From Planctomonas deserti (GTDB taxonomy: Bacteria; Actinomycetota; Actinomycetes; Actinomycetales; Microbacteriaceae), in the NCBI RefSeq assembly GCF_003067705.1, contig NZ_QANL01000003.1:434001-498000 (forward strand): a stretch of 64,000 nucleotides of DNA. Direction: 5' to 3'. A model generated the notes under the pieces. The model did no database searches. It was not told the origin of the DNA and saw only the letters and a list, made by a program, of their open reading frames with translations. The position numbers and the translations under genes are program-made. How positions within the stretch are numbered: position 1 is the first letter of the stretch; each line of letters starts with the position of its first letter. Below, piece after piece: positions 15,832 through 24,107 of the stretch.

Positions 15832-18309
15832 ATGAGTTCGACACCCGCCGGCACGAGCCGAGCAACCGTCCCCGAGAAGGTGGCCGGGCATTCCTCCGAG
15901 GACTTCCTCGGTCCGTTCGAGACCGACTCCCCGTCGCCCACCTGGGAGGACGGCGCGATCACCGGGAGCGGACGCGTCGGCGCGCTGGTCTTCGGCCCCG
16001 CCGGCGTGCAGACGGTCTCCCTCTCGCACGAGCTCTTCTTCCTGCCGGCGAATCCCACGCCGCCCGCCCCGCTGATCGCGCCGGAGCTGCAGGAGATCCG
16101 CCGCGCCGTCCTCGACGGCGACGGATCTCGCGCCGGCGACCTCATGATGCGGGGCGCCGCGGCGTCCGGGTACGGCGACGGCCTCATCTGGACGAACCCG
16201 CTCGGCATCTGCGCGACGCTCGTCGTGCGGACGGAGGCCGGTGACGACGCGCCCGTTCGCCGGAGCATCGACCTGGAGCACGGAGAGATAGCGGTCGAGT
16301 GGGAGCACCCCGAGGGCGGCAGGGTGCGGCTCCGCGCCGTCGCCCCCCGGGATGGGGAGACCGTGTGCCTGGCACTGGAGTCGGAGCGGGCGATCACCGC
16401 AACGGTCGACCTCGGCCTCTCGCACGAGGCCGCGGCCAGCGCCGTGACCGGCGCCCCCGACTACTCCGGCGTCGTGCAGAGCTCGCTCGTGCCCGGCGCG
16501 GTGGGTCGCGTCGTGGCGTCGGCCGGCGGCGAGGACGCGGCCATCTCCGCGACGACGGACGTCGAGAGCGGGGGAGAGTGGACGCTGCACGAGTCCGGTG
16601 CACATCTCACGACGGTCGTGCAGGTGCCGGCGGGCGGGCGGGCCCTGGTCACCGCGACGGTGGCCGTGGCGTCCCGGTCGGCGACCACTGCAACCCCGAC
16701 CCCCACCACGAGTGCGAACGCGGCGGGCGCGCCGGCCACGGCGACCGGGGCGGACTGGGAGGACCTTCGCGCCGGCCAGGCGGCGTCCCACGGCGAGCTC
16801 CTCCGTCGCTCCGTGCTCACCCTCGGCGCGGATCGGTCCTCGATGACGACGGACGAGATCTGGCGTGGCGCCCGCCGCGGAGACGCCGCACTGCGGCGCA
16901 GGGTCGCGGAGATCGCCTACCTCTCGGGACGCGCGAACGCCATCAGCTCGACCGGGCTGCTTCCGCCCACCCTTCAGGGCGTGTGGCAGGGCACCTGGAC
17001 GCCCGCCTGGTCCGCCGACTACACGATGAACGGGAACGTGCAGAACGGCGGCATGGCCGGCCTCATCCCCACCGGCACCCCCGAGCTGGCCCGATCGCTG
17101 CTCCGGCTCGTGCTGCCTCACCTGGAGGACTACCGAGCCAACGCCCGGAACATCTTCGGCGCGGAGGGCATGCTGCTGCCCGCGCGGATGTCGGACAGCG
17201 GGAGCGCGAACCACTTCGTGCCGTCCTACCCGCACATCTTCTGGGTGGGCTGCGGGGGATGGGTGCTGCGCTTCGCCGCCGATCTGGTGTCCACGACCGG
17301 CGATCGCACCATCGTGGACGACGAACTGTGGGCGCTCGTGACCGGGGTGCTCGAGTTCGCCGAGACCGCAACGGTCGTGAGCGACGGCGTACGGCACCTG
17401 GTGCCCGGGTACTCGCCCGAGAACGCGCCGATTCCTGACGGGTCGCCGATCACGAGCGACCCGACCATGGACGTCGCCATCCTGCGCGACGCGGCGAGGT
17501 GCGCCCGCCTGCTGGCGGACGCGCGAGGCGATCACGGGCTGGACGATCGATGGGACCGGGTCGTCGCCGGCCTTCCGCCGTACCGCGTCGCGTCCGACGG
17601 GAGCCTGGCCGAGTGGATCGATGAGGCCTGGCCCGAGAACCACGCGCACCGCCACGCCTCGCAGCTGTATCCGCTCTGGTACGAGCCGGACCCCGCGTTC
17701 CTCGGCGACACGGAGGCCGCGCGCTCCCTCCGGCAGGCTGCGGCGACGACCATCGCCCGGAAGATCGCCTGGCGGGCCGAGGACCCGACGGCACCCCCCG
17801 GCCGCATGGAGATGGCCTTCGGTCTCGTGCAGCTCGGGCTCGCCGCGGCGGCGCTCGGCGACGCGGAGTCGGCCCTCACCTGCGCAGAGTGGCTCGCCGT
17901 CAAGCACTGGCGCCCCGCCCTCACCACGACCCACGACGCAGGCCGGATCTTCAACCTCGATGCGAGCGGCGGCTTCCCCGCGCTCGTGGCGGCGATGCTC
18001 GTCGCCTCCGACCTGCAGTCCGTCACCCTGTTCCCCGCACTGCCCGACGCCTGGGGTGCGAGGGGCTCCATCACCGGACTCGCCGCGCGAGGCGGGATCG
18101 TCGTCGACCGCCTGTCGTGGGACGAGGACGGCGCCGTGGCCCTGCTACGCAGGCGCCCGGATGCCGGCTGGCTGCGCCCAGAGAAGCTCGTGCGCCTCCG
18201 GGCACGGTCCTCCTTCCGGTTCACCGGGGGGTCCGAGGAGGAGACGCTCCTCGAGGTCGGTGCGGAACCGGTGGTCGTTCACCTGGTCCGCCGACCGGAC
18301 GCGGACTGA
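15832..18309 (+). CDS. Glycoside hydrolase family 95 protein (alpha-L-fucosidase/galactosidase-like)
   Basis: An 825-residue, probably cytoplasmic enzyme with no signal peptide. It has the GH95 plan: N-terminal beta-sandwich (residues 20-290), linker, (alpha/alpha)6 barrel (310-720), C-terminal beta domain. Catalytic features of the family can be aligned: the asparagine pair in MNGNVQN (N400, N402), E530 in YSPEN and D710 in FNLDASGGF. GH95 enzymes are inverting and release alpha-1,2-L-fucose or alpha-L-galactose, for instance from xyloglucan. The sequence differs from typical members around the asparagines, which may mark a new specificity. Start ATG 15832 follows GAGGAAGG. It lies just upstream of a LacI gene and the sugar-uptake operon. 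Confidence 0.82.
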   Translation: MSSTPAGTSRATVPEKVAGHSSEDFLGPFETDSPSPTWEDGAITGSGRVGALVFGPAGVQTVSLSHELFFLPANPTPPAPLIAPELQEIRRAVLDGDGSRAGDLMMRGAAASGYGDGLIWTNPLGICATLVVRTEAGDDAPVRRSIDLEHGEIAVEWEHPEGGRVRLRAVAPRDGETVCLALESERAITATVDLGLSHEAAASAVTGAPDYSGVVQSSLVPGAVGRVVASAGGEDAAISATTDVESGGEWTLHESGAHLTTVVQVPAGGRALVTATVAVASRSATTATPTPTTSANAAGAPATATGADWEDLRAGQAASHGELLRRSVLTLGADRSSMTTDEIWRGARRGDAALRRRVAEIAYLSGRANAISSTGLLPPTLQGVWQGTWTPAWSADYTMNGNVQNGGMAGLIPTGTPELARSLLRLVLPHLEDYRANARNIFGAEGMLLPARMSDSGSANHFVPSYPHIFWVGCGGWVLRFAADLVSTTGDRTIVDDELWALVTGVLEFAETATVVSDGVRHLVPGYSPENAPIPDGSPITSDPTMDVAILRDAARCARLLADARGDHGLDDRWDRVVAGLPPYRVASDGSLAEWIDEAWPENHAHRHASQLYPLWYEPDPAFLGDTEAARSLRQAAATTIARKIAWRAEDPTAPPGRMEMAFGLVQLGLAAAALGDAESALTCAEWLAVKHWRPALTTTHDAGRIFNLDASGGFPALVAAMLVASDLQSVTLFPALPDAWGARGSITGLAARGGIVVDRLSWDEDGAVALLRRRPDAGWLRPEKLVRLRARSSFRFTGGSEEETLLEVGAEPVVVHLVRRPDAD

Positions 18310-18372
18310 CCGGACAGGTCTCGCGCGGACACGGGGAAGCACTCCGAGGCGTCGCATGGAAGCCCGCGACGT

Positions 18373-18488
18373 TTGCGCAAGCTGCGATCCCGTCCGTGGC
18401 GCCCGTCCGGTCCGCGACCGTGAGCTCCGCCGGTGACACGGGCATCAGCGGCGTCGAAAGGGCGAGCGAGCGGAGAAGCCTTGCGCAA
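18373..18488. promoter_or_regulatory. Two TTGCGCAA palindromes upstream of the first LacI gene
   Basis: The gap between GH95 and the first LacI regulator has TTGCGCAA at 18373-18380 and again at 18481-18488, the latter as a ten-base palindrome CTTGCGCAAG. LacI-family proteins bind such short palindromes with a central CG or GC step, often as spaced pairs that allow looping, so these are candidate autoregulatory operators. The second site is 24 bases from the GTG start. Confidence 0.45.
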
Positions 18489-18512
18489 GTGGCGGTGCGT
18501 TACGGTGGTCGA

Positions 18513-19571
18513 GTGAAGAGCGCAGGTGCCCCGGGCAAGCCCACCATGGCCCGCATCGCCGAGCGTGCCGCGACGAGCGTGCCGACCGTGTCGAAGGTGT
18601 TGAACGGCGGCACGGACGTCTCGGAGGCGACGAGGGCCCGCGTCATGCAGGCGGCCTACGAGCTCGGCTACCGCCGCCGGCCGAGGATGCAGTCCGCGGT
18701 CGAGGATCCGCACGCCGCAAGCATCGTCGACGTCGTGCTCGGTCACATCGGCGGCAGCTGGATGGGTCCGGTCCTCGGCGGCATCGAGGAGGAGGCGTCC
18801 GTCGCAGGCGTCGACCTGGTGCTCACCGTCGCCCGACAGGACGGTGGCTGGGTCAGCCGGCTCCTTCGGCGACCGACCCTGGGTGTCATCGTCGTCCTGG
18901 TCGAGGCGACCGCGGCGCAACTGCATCTGCTGACGAGCGCCGGCATCCCGGTCGTGGTCGTCGACCCGACCACCCGTCCTCCGGCGGACGTCTCCAGCGT
19001 CGGAGCGACCAACTGGGACGGTGGCCGGATGGCGGCGGAGCACCTGCTGGCTGCGGGGCACACGAGGATCGGGATCGTGGGCGGCGCCCGGACGCACCTC
19101 TACAACAACGCGCGCACCGACGGCTTCCTGACCGCCCTGCGCGGCGCGGGGCTCGACGTGCCGCGCAACCGGATGGCCTTCTGCGACTGGGACAGGGATC
19201 GAGCCAAGGCTGCGACGACGGCGATGCTGACGGACGGCACCGAGCGGCCGACCGCCTTCTTCGCGTGCTCCGACTTCATGGCCATGGGCGTCTACGAGGC
19301 CGTGAGCAACGCCGGACTGCGGATCCCCGAGGACGTCAGCGTCGTCGGCTTCGACGACGTGCAGGAGTCGGCCTGGGCGACGCCGCCCCTCACCACGGTC
19401 CAGCAGCCCATGGCGGCGATGGGCGGGGCCGCCTTCCGGATGCTGCATCAGGCGCGTCGGAACACCCGTCCCGTGTCGTCGAGCGCGACGCGGGTGGACC
19501 TCGAGACGCGCCTGATCCGCCGCGACTCCGTCGCACCTCCGCCCCAGGGCCGCAGGGGATCCTCCGGCTGA
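18513..19571 (+). CDS. LacI family transcriptional regulator 1
   Basis: A 352-residue regulator. The helix-turn-helix and hinge helix lie at residues 12-62 (MARIAERAATSVPTVSKVLN, then ARVMQAAYELGYRRR), followed by the two-lobed sugar-binding domain to about residue 340 (SVGATNWDGGRMAAEHLLAA; VVGFDDVQESAWATPPLTTV). The GTG start at 18513 keeps the short basic leader before the HTH; ATG at 18546 is the alternative. It follows GH95 and is convergent with the second LacI gene, so it more likely controls GH95 and itself than the importer. Confidence 0.88.
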   Translation: MKSAGAPGKPTMARIAERAATSVPTVSKVLNGGTDVSEATRARVMQAAYELGYRRRPRMQSAVEDPHAASIVDVVLGHIGGSWMGPVLGGIEEEASVAGVDLVLTVARQDGGWVSRLLRRPTLGVIVVLVEATAAQLHLLTSAGIPVVVVDPTTRPPADVSSVGATNWDGGRMAAEHLLAAGHTRIGIVGGARTHLYNNARTDGFLTALRGAGLDVPRNRMAFCDWDRDRAKAATTAMLTDGTERPTAFFACSDFMAMGVYEAVSNAGLRIPEDVSVVGFDDVQESAWATPPLTTVQQPMAAMGGAAFRMLHQARRNTRPVSSSATRVDLETRLIRRDSVAPPPQGRRGSSG

Positions 19572-19582
19572 TCAGTCCCGGG

Positions 19583-20584
19583 TCAGACCGACTCCCGCCG
19601 GACCAGCGTCGTCGGCAGGATGGGCTGCCGGTCCACGTCGCGTCCCTGCACGACCGCGACGACCGTCTCGGCGGCCACTCGGCCCATGTCCTCCAGCGGC
19701 TGCCGGATCGTGGTCAGCGAAGGGTCGGAGGTCGTCGCGATGACGACGTCGTCGAAGCCGATGACGGAGACGTCCGACGGGACCCGGCGACCTGAGGCCT
19801 GCAGCACCCGGATCGCTCCGTTCGCCATCAGGTCGGACGAGGCGAAGACCCCGTCGATGTCGCCGTGCCCCTGCAGGAGCTGCGCCATCGCGACGGAGCC
19901 GCTCTCGAGCGTGAACTCGCCGTACGCGGTGGGCCCGCGGTCGACGCCGAGTTCCGCGAGCTCGTCACGCCAGCCCCGGATCCTGTCCCGGGCCGGCTCC
20001 ATGTCGTGGGGACCGGCGATGATGGCGAGCCGGCGTCGGCCCGCCTCGACCAGGGCGCGAGCGGCAAGCCGCCCACCGGCATAGTTGTCCGAGTCCACGA
20101 CGATCGCGTGCGGGGCGAGCTCGATCCGCGGCCGCCCCACCCAGGCGATCGGCACGGGGGAGTCGACGAGCGCCTGGGCGAGGTGCGTGATCTCGTGCTG
20201 GAGGATGATGATCGCGCCGTCCACCGCGCGGGAACGCAGGAACCGCGGAATGCGATCGCTGTCGTCCTGATCCGCCGGGAGCAGGACGGGCTGTACCTCG
20301 CCGTCGTACAGGCCCTTCGCTGCGCCCTTGAGTACCGAGGTGAAGAACGTCCCGCCCAGGCTGTCCAGTTCGTTGAACGCGACGATGAGCGCGATCGCTC
20401 CCGCGCGGCCCCCACGCAGCATTCGCGCCGCGCTGTTGGCCTCGTATCCCAGCTGCTTGGCGGCGACCTCGACTGCGGCAGACATCCGCACGTCGACTCT
20501 CGATCCGCCCGCGAGCACGCGTGCTGCCGTGGCGCGGGAGACGCCCGCCGCGCGTGCGACATCGACGAGCGTGGGTCGGGTCAT
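19583..20584 (-). CDS. LacI family transcriptional regulator 2
   Basis: A 333-residue regulator with TLVDVARAAGVSRATAARVL at the N-terminus, hinge MLRGGRAGAI, and a sugar-binding domain ending GFDDVVIATTSDPSLTTIRQ. GAAGGATG precedes the ATG at 20584. It is divergent from the ABC importer operon that starts at 20887 and shares a 302-base control region with it, so it is the likely repressor of that operon with the imported sugar as inducer. It ends 11 bases from the end of LacI gene 1. Confidence 0.9.
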   Translation of the reverse strand: MTRPTLVDVARAAGVSRATAARVLAGGSRVDVRMSAAVEVAAKQLGYEANSAARMLRGGRAGAIALIVAFNELDSLGGTFFTSVLKGAAKGLYDGEVQPVLLPADQDDSDRIPRFLRSRAVDGAIIILQHEITHLAQALVDSPVPIAWVGRPRIELAPHAIVVDSDNYAGGRLAARALVEAGRRRLAIIAGPHDMEPARDRIRGWRDELAELGVDRGPTAYGEFTLESGSVAMAQLLQGHGDIDGVFASSDLMANGAIRVLQASGRRVPSDVSVIGFDDVVIATTSDPSLTTIRQPLEDMGRVAAETVVAVVQGRDVDRQPILPTTLVRRESV

Positions 20585-20709
20585 TGTGCATCCTTCTCGA
20601 GAGCGCCGAGGGGAGCGCCGGCCTCGGCCCCGGCGGGACGGACGGGCGGCGGTCGACCACCCCATTGTCGCGAGACAAGGAGCGGTTCGGGGAACGGAAC
20701 AGCGTTGTT

Positions 20710-20788
20710 GCGAAACTTTTGACGATCCTAGCCGAGAGTGCGGTCATCTCGCGATAAGAACGTTTCGCCGCGTCCTCTTGTGTTTCGC
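20710..20788. promoter_or_regulatory. Control region between LacI 2 and the sugar importer
   Basis: The 302-base gap (20585-20886) has no gene. It carries GCGAAAC at 20710-20716 and the inverted form GTTTCGC at 20762-20768 and 20782-20788. LacI-family operators often contain GAAAC/GTTTC half-sites, so these three half-sites are candidate repressor contacts. A separate inverted pair GTTCTC/GAGAAC (about 20821-20852) lies in the likely leader of the operon mRNA. Confidence 0.45.
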
Positions 20789-20886
20789 GGGAACTGCAGG
20801 CTACCTTTGCGCCAGAGATCGTTCTCTGGGGCGCGTCCCCGATCATCGAGAACACCCCGGCGAGTCCCCAAAGAAGAGGAATTTTC

Positions 20887-22158
20887 GTGAAAAAAAGCGT
20901 GACGGCCGTAACCGCCGCAGCAGCAGCAATCGCCCTCGCCCTGACCGGATGCTCATCCGGCGGCGGCGCATCGAGTGACGACCCGAACGCCGAGGTCGCC
21001 TTCTGGTCCTTCACCGGGATCAACGCGAAGGACGGCGTCAAGGAGTACCTCGAGAAGCAGCCCGACGCGAAGGTCAAGCTCACCGAGGTCGGCAGCACCA
21101 CCGAGACCGCGACGGCCCTGACCGCCGCCCTCGCGGGCGGCAAGGTGCCGGACCTCGTCATGATCCAGAACGACGACCTGCCGCAGTTCGTGGCGAACAG
21201 CTCGAACTTCGTCGACCTCCGCACCCTCGGCGGTGACGACGTCGCCGACGGCTACCTGCCCTGGGCAGCGTCCGCCGCAACCGCGGAAGACGGCTCGGTC
21301 GTCGGCATCCCGACGGACGTCGGCGGACTCGGCTTCGCCTACCGCGCCGACCTGTTCGAGCAGGCCGGTCTGCCCACCGAGCCCGACGAGGTGGCCGCGA
21401 TGTGGAGCGACTGGGACGCCTTCATCGAGATGGGCAAGAAGTACACCGCCGCCACGGGCAAGCCCTTCGTCGACAACATCGAGACCAGCGTGTTCTTCTC
21501 CACCGTCAACCAGGTCAGCGAGAAGTACTACTCGCCGGACGGTGAGCTCGTGTACGACAAGAACCCGCAGGTGAAGGACGCCTTCCAGGTCGCCGTCGAC
21601 ACCAAGGACGCCGGCATCAGCGCCGGCATCGCCGCCTGGTCCTCCGGCTGGGCCCCGGGCCGCGCCAACGGCGCCTTCGCGGTGACCGTCGCCCCGTCGT
21701 GGATCCTCTCCGGCATCAAGACCGACGCCCCCGACACGGCCGGCAACTGGCGCGTCACCACGGTGCCCGGGGTGGGCGGCAACTGGGGCGGCAGCGTCAT
21801 CGCCATCCCGGCGCGCGCCAAGAACCCCGAGGCCGCCTGGCAGTACATCGAGACGATGATGTCGGCCGAGGGCCAGGAGGACCACTTCAAGAAGTCGGGC
21901 ACCTTCCCGGCGGCGTCCGAGGCCGTGGCGAGCGAGGCCGTCCGCGCCTACACCGACCCGTTCTTCGGCGACTCGAAGATCGGCGAGGTCATGGCCACGT
22001 CGGTCGAGAAGTTCCCGTCGTTCTACAACGGGCCCGACACGACGCCGATCAACGGCGCCCTGCTGAACACCCTCGTCGAGCTCGAGGCGGGCAACGTCAC
22101 CTCCGACAAGGCATGGACGACCGGTCTGGAGAAGGCCAAGGAGGCCATCGGCGACTGA
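20887..22158 (+). CDS. ABC sugar-binding lipoprotein 1
   Basis: A 423-residue extracellular solute-binding protein. The signal peptide MKKSVTAVTAAAAAIALALT ends in the lipobox LALTGC, so the mature protein is lipid-anchored on the outer face of the membrane. The rest is a family-1 sugar-binding fold (AEVAFWSFTG, LPQFVANSSNFVDLRTL, an aromatic-rich binding region NWRVTTVPGVGGNWGG). GTG start with AAGAGGAA upstream. First gene of the operon with two permeases and glycosidases; the ligand is probably an oligosaccharide of fucose, xylose or arabinose. Confidence 0.92.
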   Translation: MKKSVTAVTAAAAAIALALTGCSSGGGASSDDPNAEVAFWSFTGINAKDGVKEYLEKQPDAKVKLTEVGSTTETATALTAALAGGKVPDLVMIQNDDLPQFVANSSNFVDLRTLGGDDVADGYLPWAASAATAEDGSVVGIPTDVGGLGFAYRADLFEQAGLPTEPDEVAAMWSDWDAFIEMGKKYTAATGKPFVDNIETSVFFSTVNQVSEKYYSPDGELVYDKNPQVKDAFQVAVDTKDAGISAGIAAWSSGWAPGRANGAFAVTVAPSWILSGIKTDAPDTAGNWRVTTVPGVGGNWGGSVIAIPARAKNPEAAWQYIETMMSAEGQEDHFKKSGTFPAASEAVASEAVRAYTDPFFGDSKIGEVMATSVEKFPSFYNGPDTTPINGALLNTLVELEAGNVTSDKAWTTGLEKAKEAIGD

Positions 22159-22224
22159 TCGCTCCACCCACCCCGGTGGCCCGGCGCGGACCGCGCCGGG
22201 CCACCCCACCGACGGAGGTACCCC

Positions 22225-23202
22225 ATGTCAACGGCGACAGCCACCCGCCCCCGCAGTTCGGGCAAAGCCCGTAAAGCACCCAAAGCACCGATCCAGAAGG
22301 CCAGGCGGATCCAGAACTCGCTCGCCGAGCGGATCGCCCCCTACGCGTACGTCGCGCCCTTCTTCATCATCTTCATCGTCTTCGGACTCTTCCCCCTGCT
22401 CTTCACGTTCTACGTCTCGCTGTTCGACTGGAACCCCATCGGTGAGCAAACCTTCGTCGGCCTCAAGAACTTCGAGTCGCTGTTCGCCGACGGCCGGTTC
22501 TGGAATGCGCTGCTCAACACCTTCGCGATCTTCCTCATCTCGACGATTCCACAGCTGCTCCTGGCTCTCTTCCTCGCGCACCTGCTGAACCACGCGCGAC
22601 TGCGGTGGGCGAACTTCTTCCGCATGGCGCTTCTGGTGCCCTACATCACCTCCGTCGCCGCGACCGCGATCGTGTTCGCGCAGATCTTCGACAAGAACTT
22701 CGGTCTCATCAACTGGGTCCTCGGCCTGTTCGGGCTGCCGTCGATCAACTTCCTGGCGACGAACTACGGCTCCTGGATCCTGATCTCCGCCATGGTCATG
22801 TGGCGCTGGTTCGGGTACAACACGCTGCTCTACCTGGCCGGCCTGCAGGCGCTGCCGCGCGAGATGTTCGAGGCGGCCTCCGTCGACGGCGCATCCAGCT
22901 GGCAGCAGTTCCGCCACCTCACGATCCCCGCCCTGCGCCCGATCATCATCTTCACCGTGATCATGTCCACCATCGGCGGCCTGCAGATCTTCACTGAGCC
23001 GCTGCTCGCGTCGCCCGAGTCGGGACTCACCTGTGGGGCCGGCCGCCAGTGCCAGACGCTCGCCCTCTTCCTCTACGAGCAGGGCTTCGGTCAGTTCAAG
23101 TTCGGCTACGGCTCCGCGATCGGCGTCGTGCTGTTCGTGATCGTCGTCGTGGTGTCGCTCCTCAACTTCTACCTCTCCACCCGCACGAGAAAGGCCCGCT
23201 GA
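22225..23202 (+). CDS. ABC sugar permease 1, MalF-type
   Basis: A 325-residue inner membrane permease with six core helices and a basic N-terminal tail. The ATPase-contact loop EAASVDGASSWQQFRHLTIP is at about residues 213-232. It pairs with the next gene to form the channel of the importer. GACGGAGG precedes the ATG. No ATP-binding gene is in the operon; in actinobacteria a shared MsiK-type ATPase usually serves such CUT1 importers. Confidence 0.92.
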   Translation: MSTATATRPRSSGKARKAPKAPIQKARRIQNSLAERIAPYAYVAPFFIIFIVFGLFPLLFTFYVSLFDWNPIGEQTFVGLKNFESLFADGRFWNALLNTFAIFLISTIPQLLLALFLAHLLNHARLRWANFFRMALLVPYITSVAATAIVFAQIFDKNFGLINWVLGLFGLPSINFLATNYGSWILISAMVMWRWFGYNTLLYLAGLQALPREMFEAASVDGASSWQQFRHLTIPALRPIIIFTVIMSTIGGLQIFTEPLLASPESGLTCGAGRQCQTLALFLYEQGFGQFKFGYGSAIGVVLFVIVVVVSLLNFYLSTRTRKAR

Positions 23203-24107
23203 TGTCCGATGTGATCGACCAGGCCGTCCCGCAGGCCGTCGCGGCTCCCGTTGCGACGCGCTCCGCGCTCCCCAGGCGCCGCGGTAAGGGCGGGGGAGTC
23301 GGCTGGCGCGTCTACGTCCTCCTCGGCATCGCCGTGCTCGTGTCGGTGTTCCCGCTCTACTACATGCTCGTCGTCGCGTCGGTCGGAGCCACGGCCGTGA
23401 CGTCGATTCCGCCGCGCCTGTACCCGGGCGGCAACTTCTTCACCGTCGCGGCGAAGGTGTTCGAGACCGTTCCGTTCGTCGCCTCGCTGATCAACAGCGC
23501 GTTCGTGTCGCTGTCGGTGGCCGTGCTCTCGGCCATCCTCTGCGCCATGGCGGGCTTCGCGTTCGCCAAGCTGCACTTCCCGGGCCGGAACCTGCTGTTC
23601 CTCATCGTGCTCCTGACGATGACGGTGCCGGCGCAGCTGAGCGTGATCCCGCAGTACCTCATCGTGTCGGGGCTCGGCTGGGTGGACACGCTGCAGGCGA
23701 TCATCGTGCCGGGCCTCGCGAGCGCCTTCGGCATCTTCTGGATGCGCCAGCACATGGCGACGACCGTGAGCGACGAGCTCATCCAGGCCGCGCGCATCGA
23801 CGGCGCGAACTCCTGGCAGCTGTTCTGGGGCATCGCCTTCCCCGTGGTGCGCCCGGCAGCGTTCGTCCTCGGCCTCATCACGTTCACGTCCGTCTGGAAC
23901 GACTTCATGTGGCCGTTCATCGTGCTGAAGTCGCCCGAGCTGTTCACGGTGCAGATCGCGCTGAAGCAGTTGCAGGCCAACCGCTCCATCGACGTCGCGC
24001 TCGCGATGGGCGGGTCGTTCATGGCCACCCTGCCGCTGCTGATCGTGTTCTTCTTCGTCGGTCGACGCATGGTCTCCGGAATCATGGACGGGGCGTTCAA
24101 GGGCTGA
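23202..24107 (+). CDS. ABC sugar permease 2, MalG-type
   Basis: A 301-residue membrane permease with six helices and the EAA-type loop QAARIDGANSWQLFWGIAFP, ending in the characteristic RRMVSGIMDGAFKG. Its ATG overlaps the previous stop by one base (TGATG), showing translational coupling, and its stop overlaps the next start in the same way. Second half of the importer channel. Confidence 0.92.
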   Translation: MSDVIDQAVPQAVAAPVATRSALPRRRGKGGGVGWRVYVLLGIAVLVSVFPLYYMLVVASVGATAVTSIPPRLYPGGNFFTVAAKVFETVPFVASLINSAFVSLSVAVLSAILCAMAGFAFAKLHFPGRNLLFLIVLLTMTVPAQLSVIPQYLIVSGLGWVDTLQAIIVPGLASAFGIFWMRQHMATTVSDELIQAARIDGANSWQLFWGIAFPVVRPAAFVLGLITFTSVWNDFMWPFIVLKSPELFTVQIALKQLQANRSIDVALAMGGSFMATLPLLIVFFFVGRRMVSGIMDGAFKG

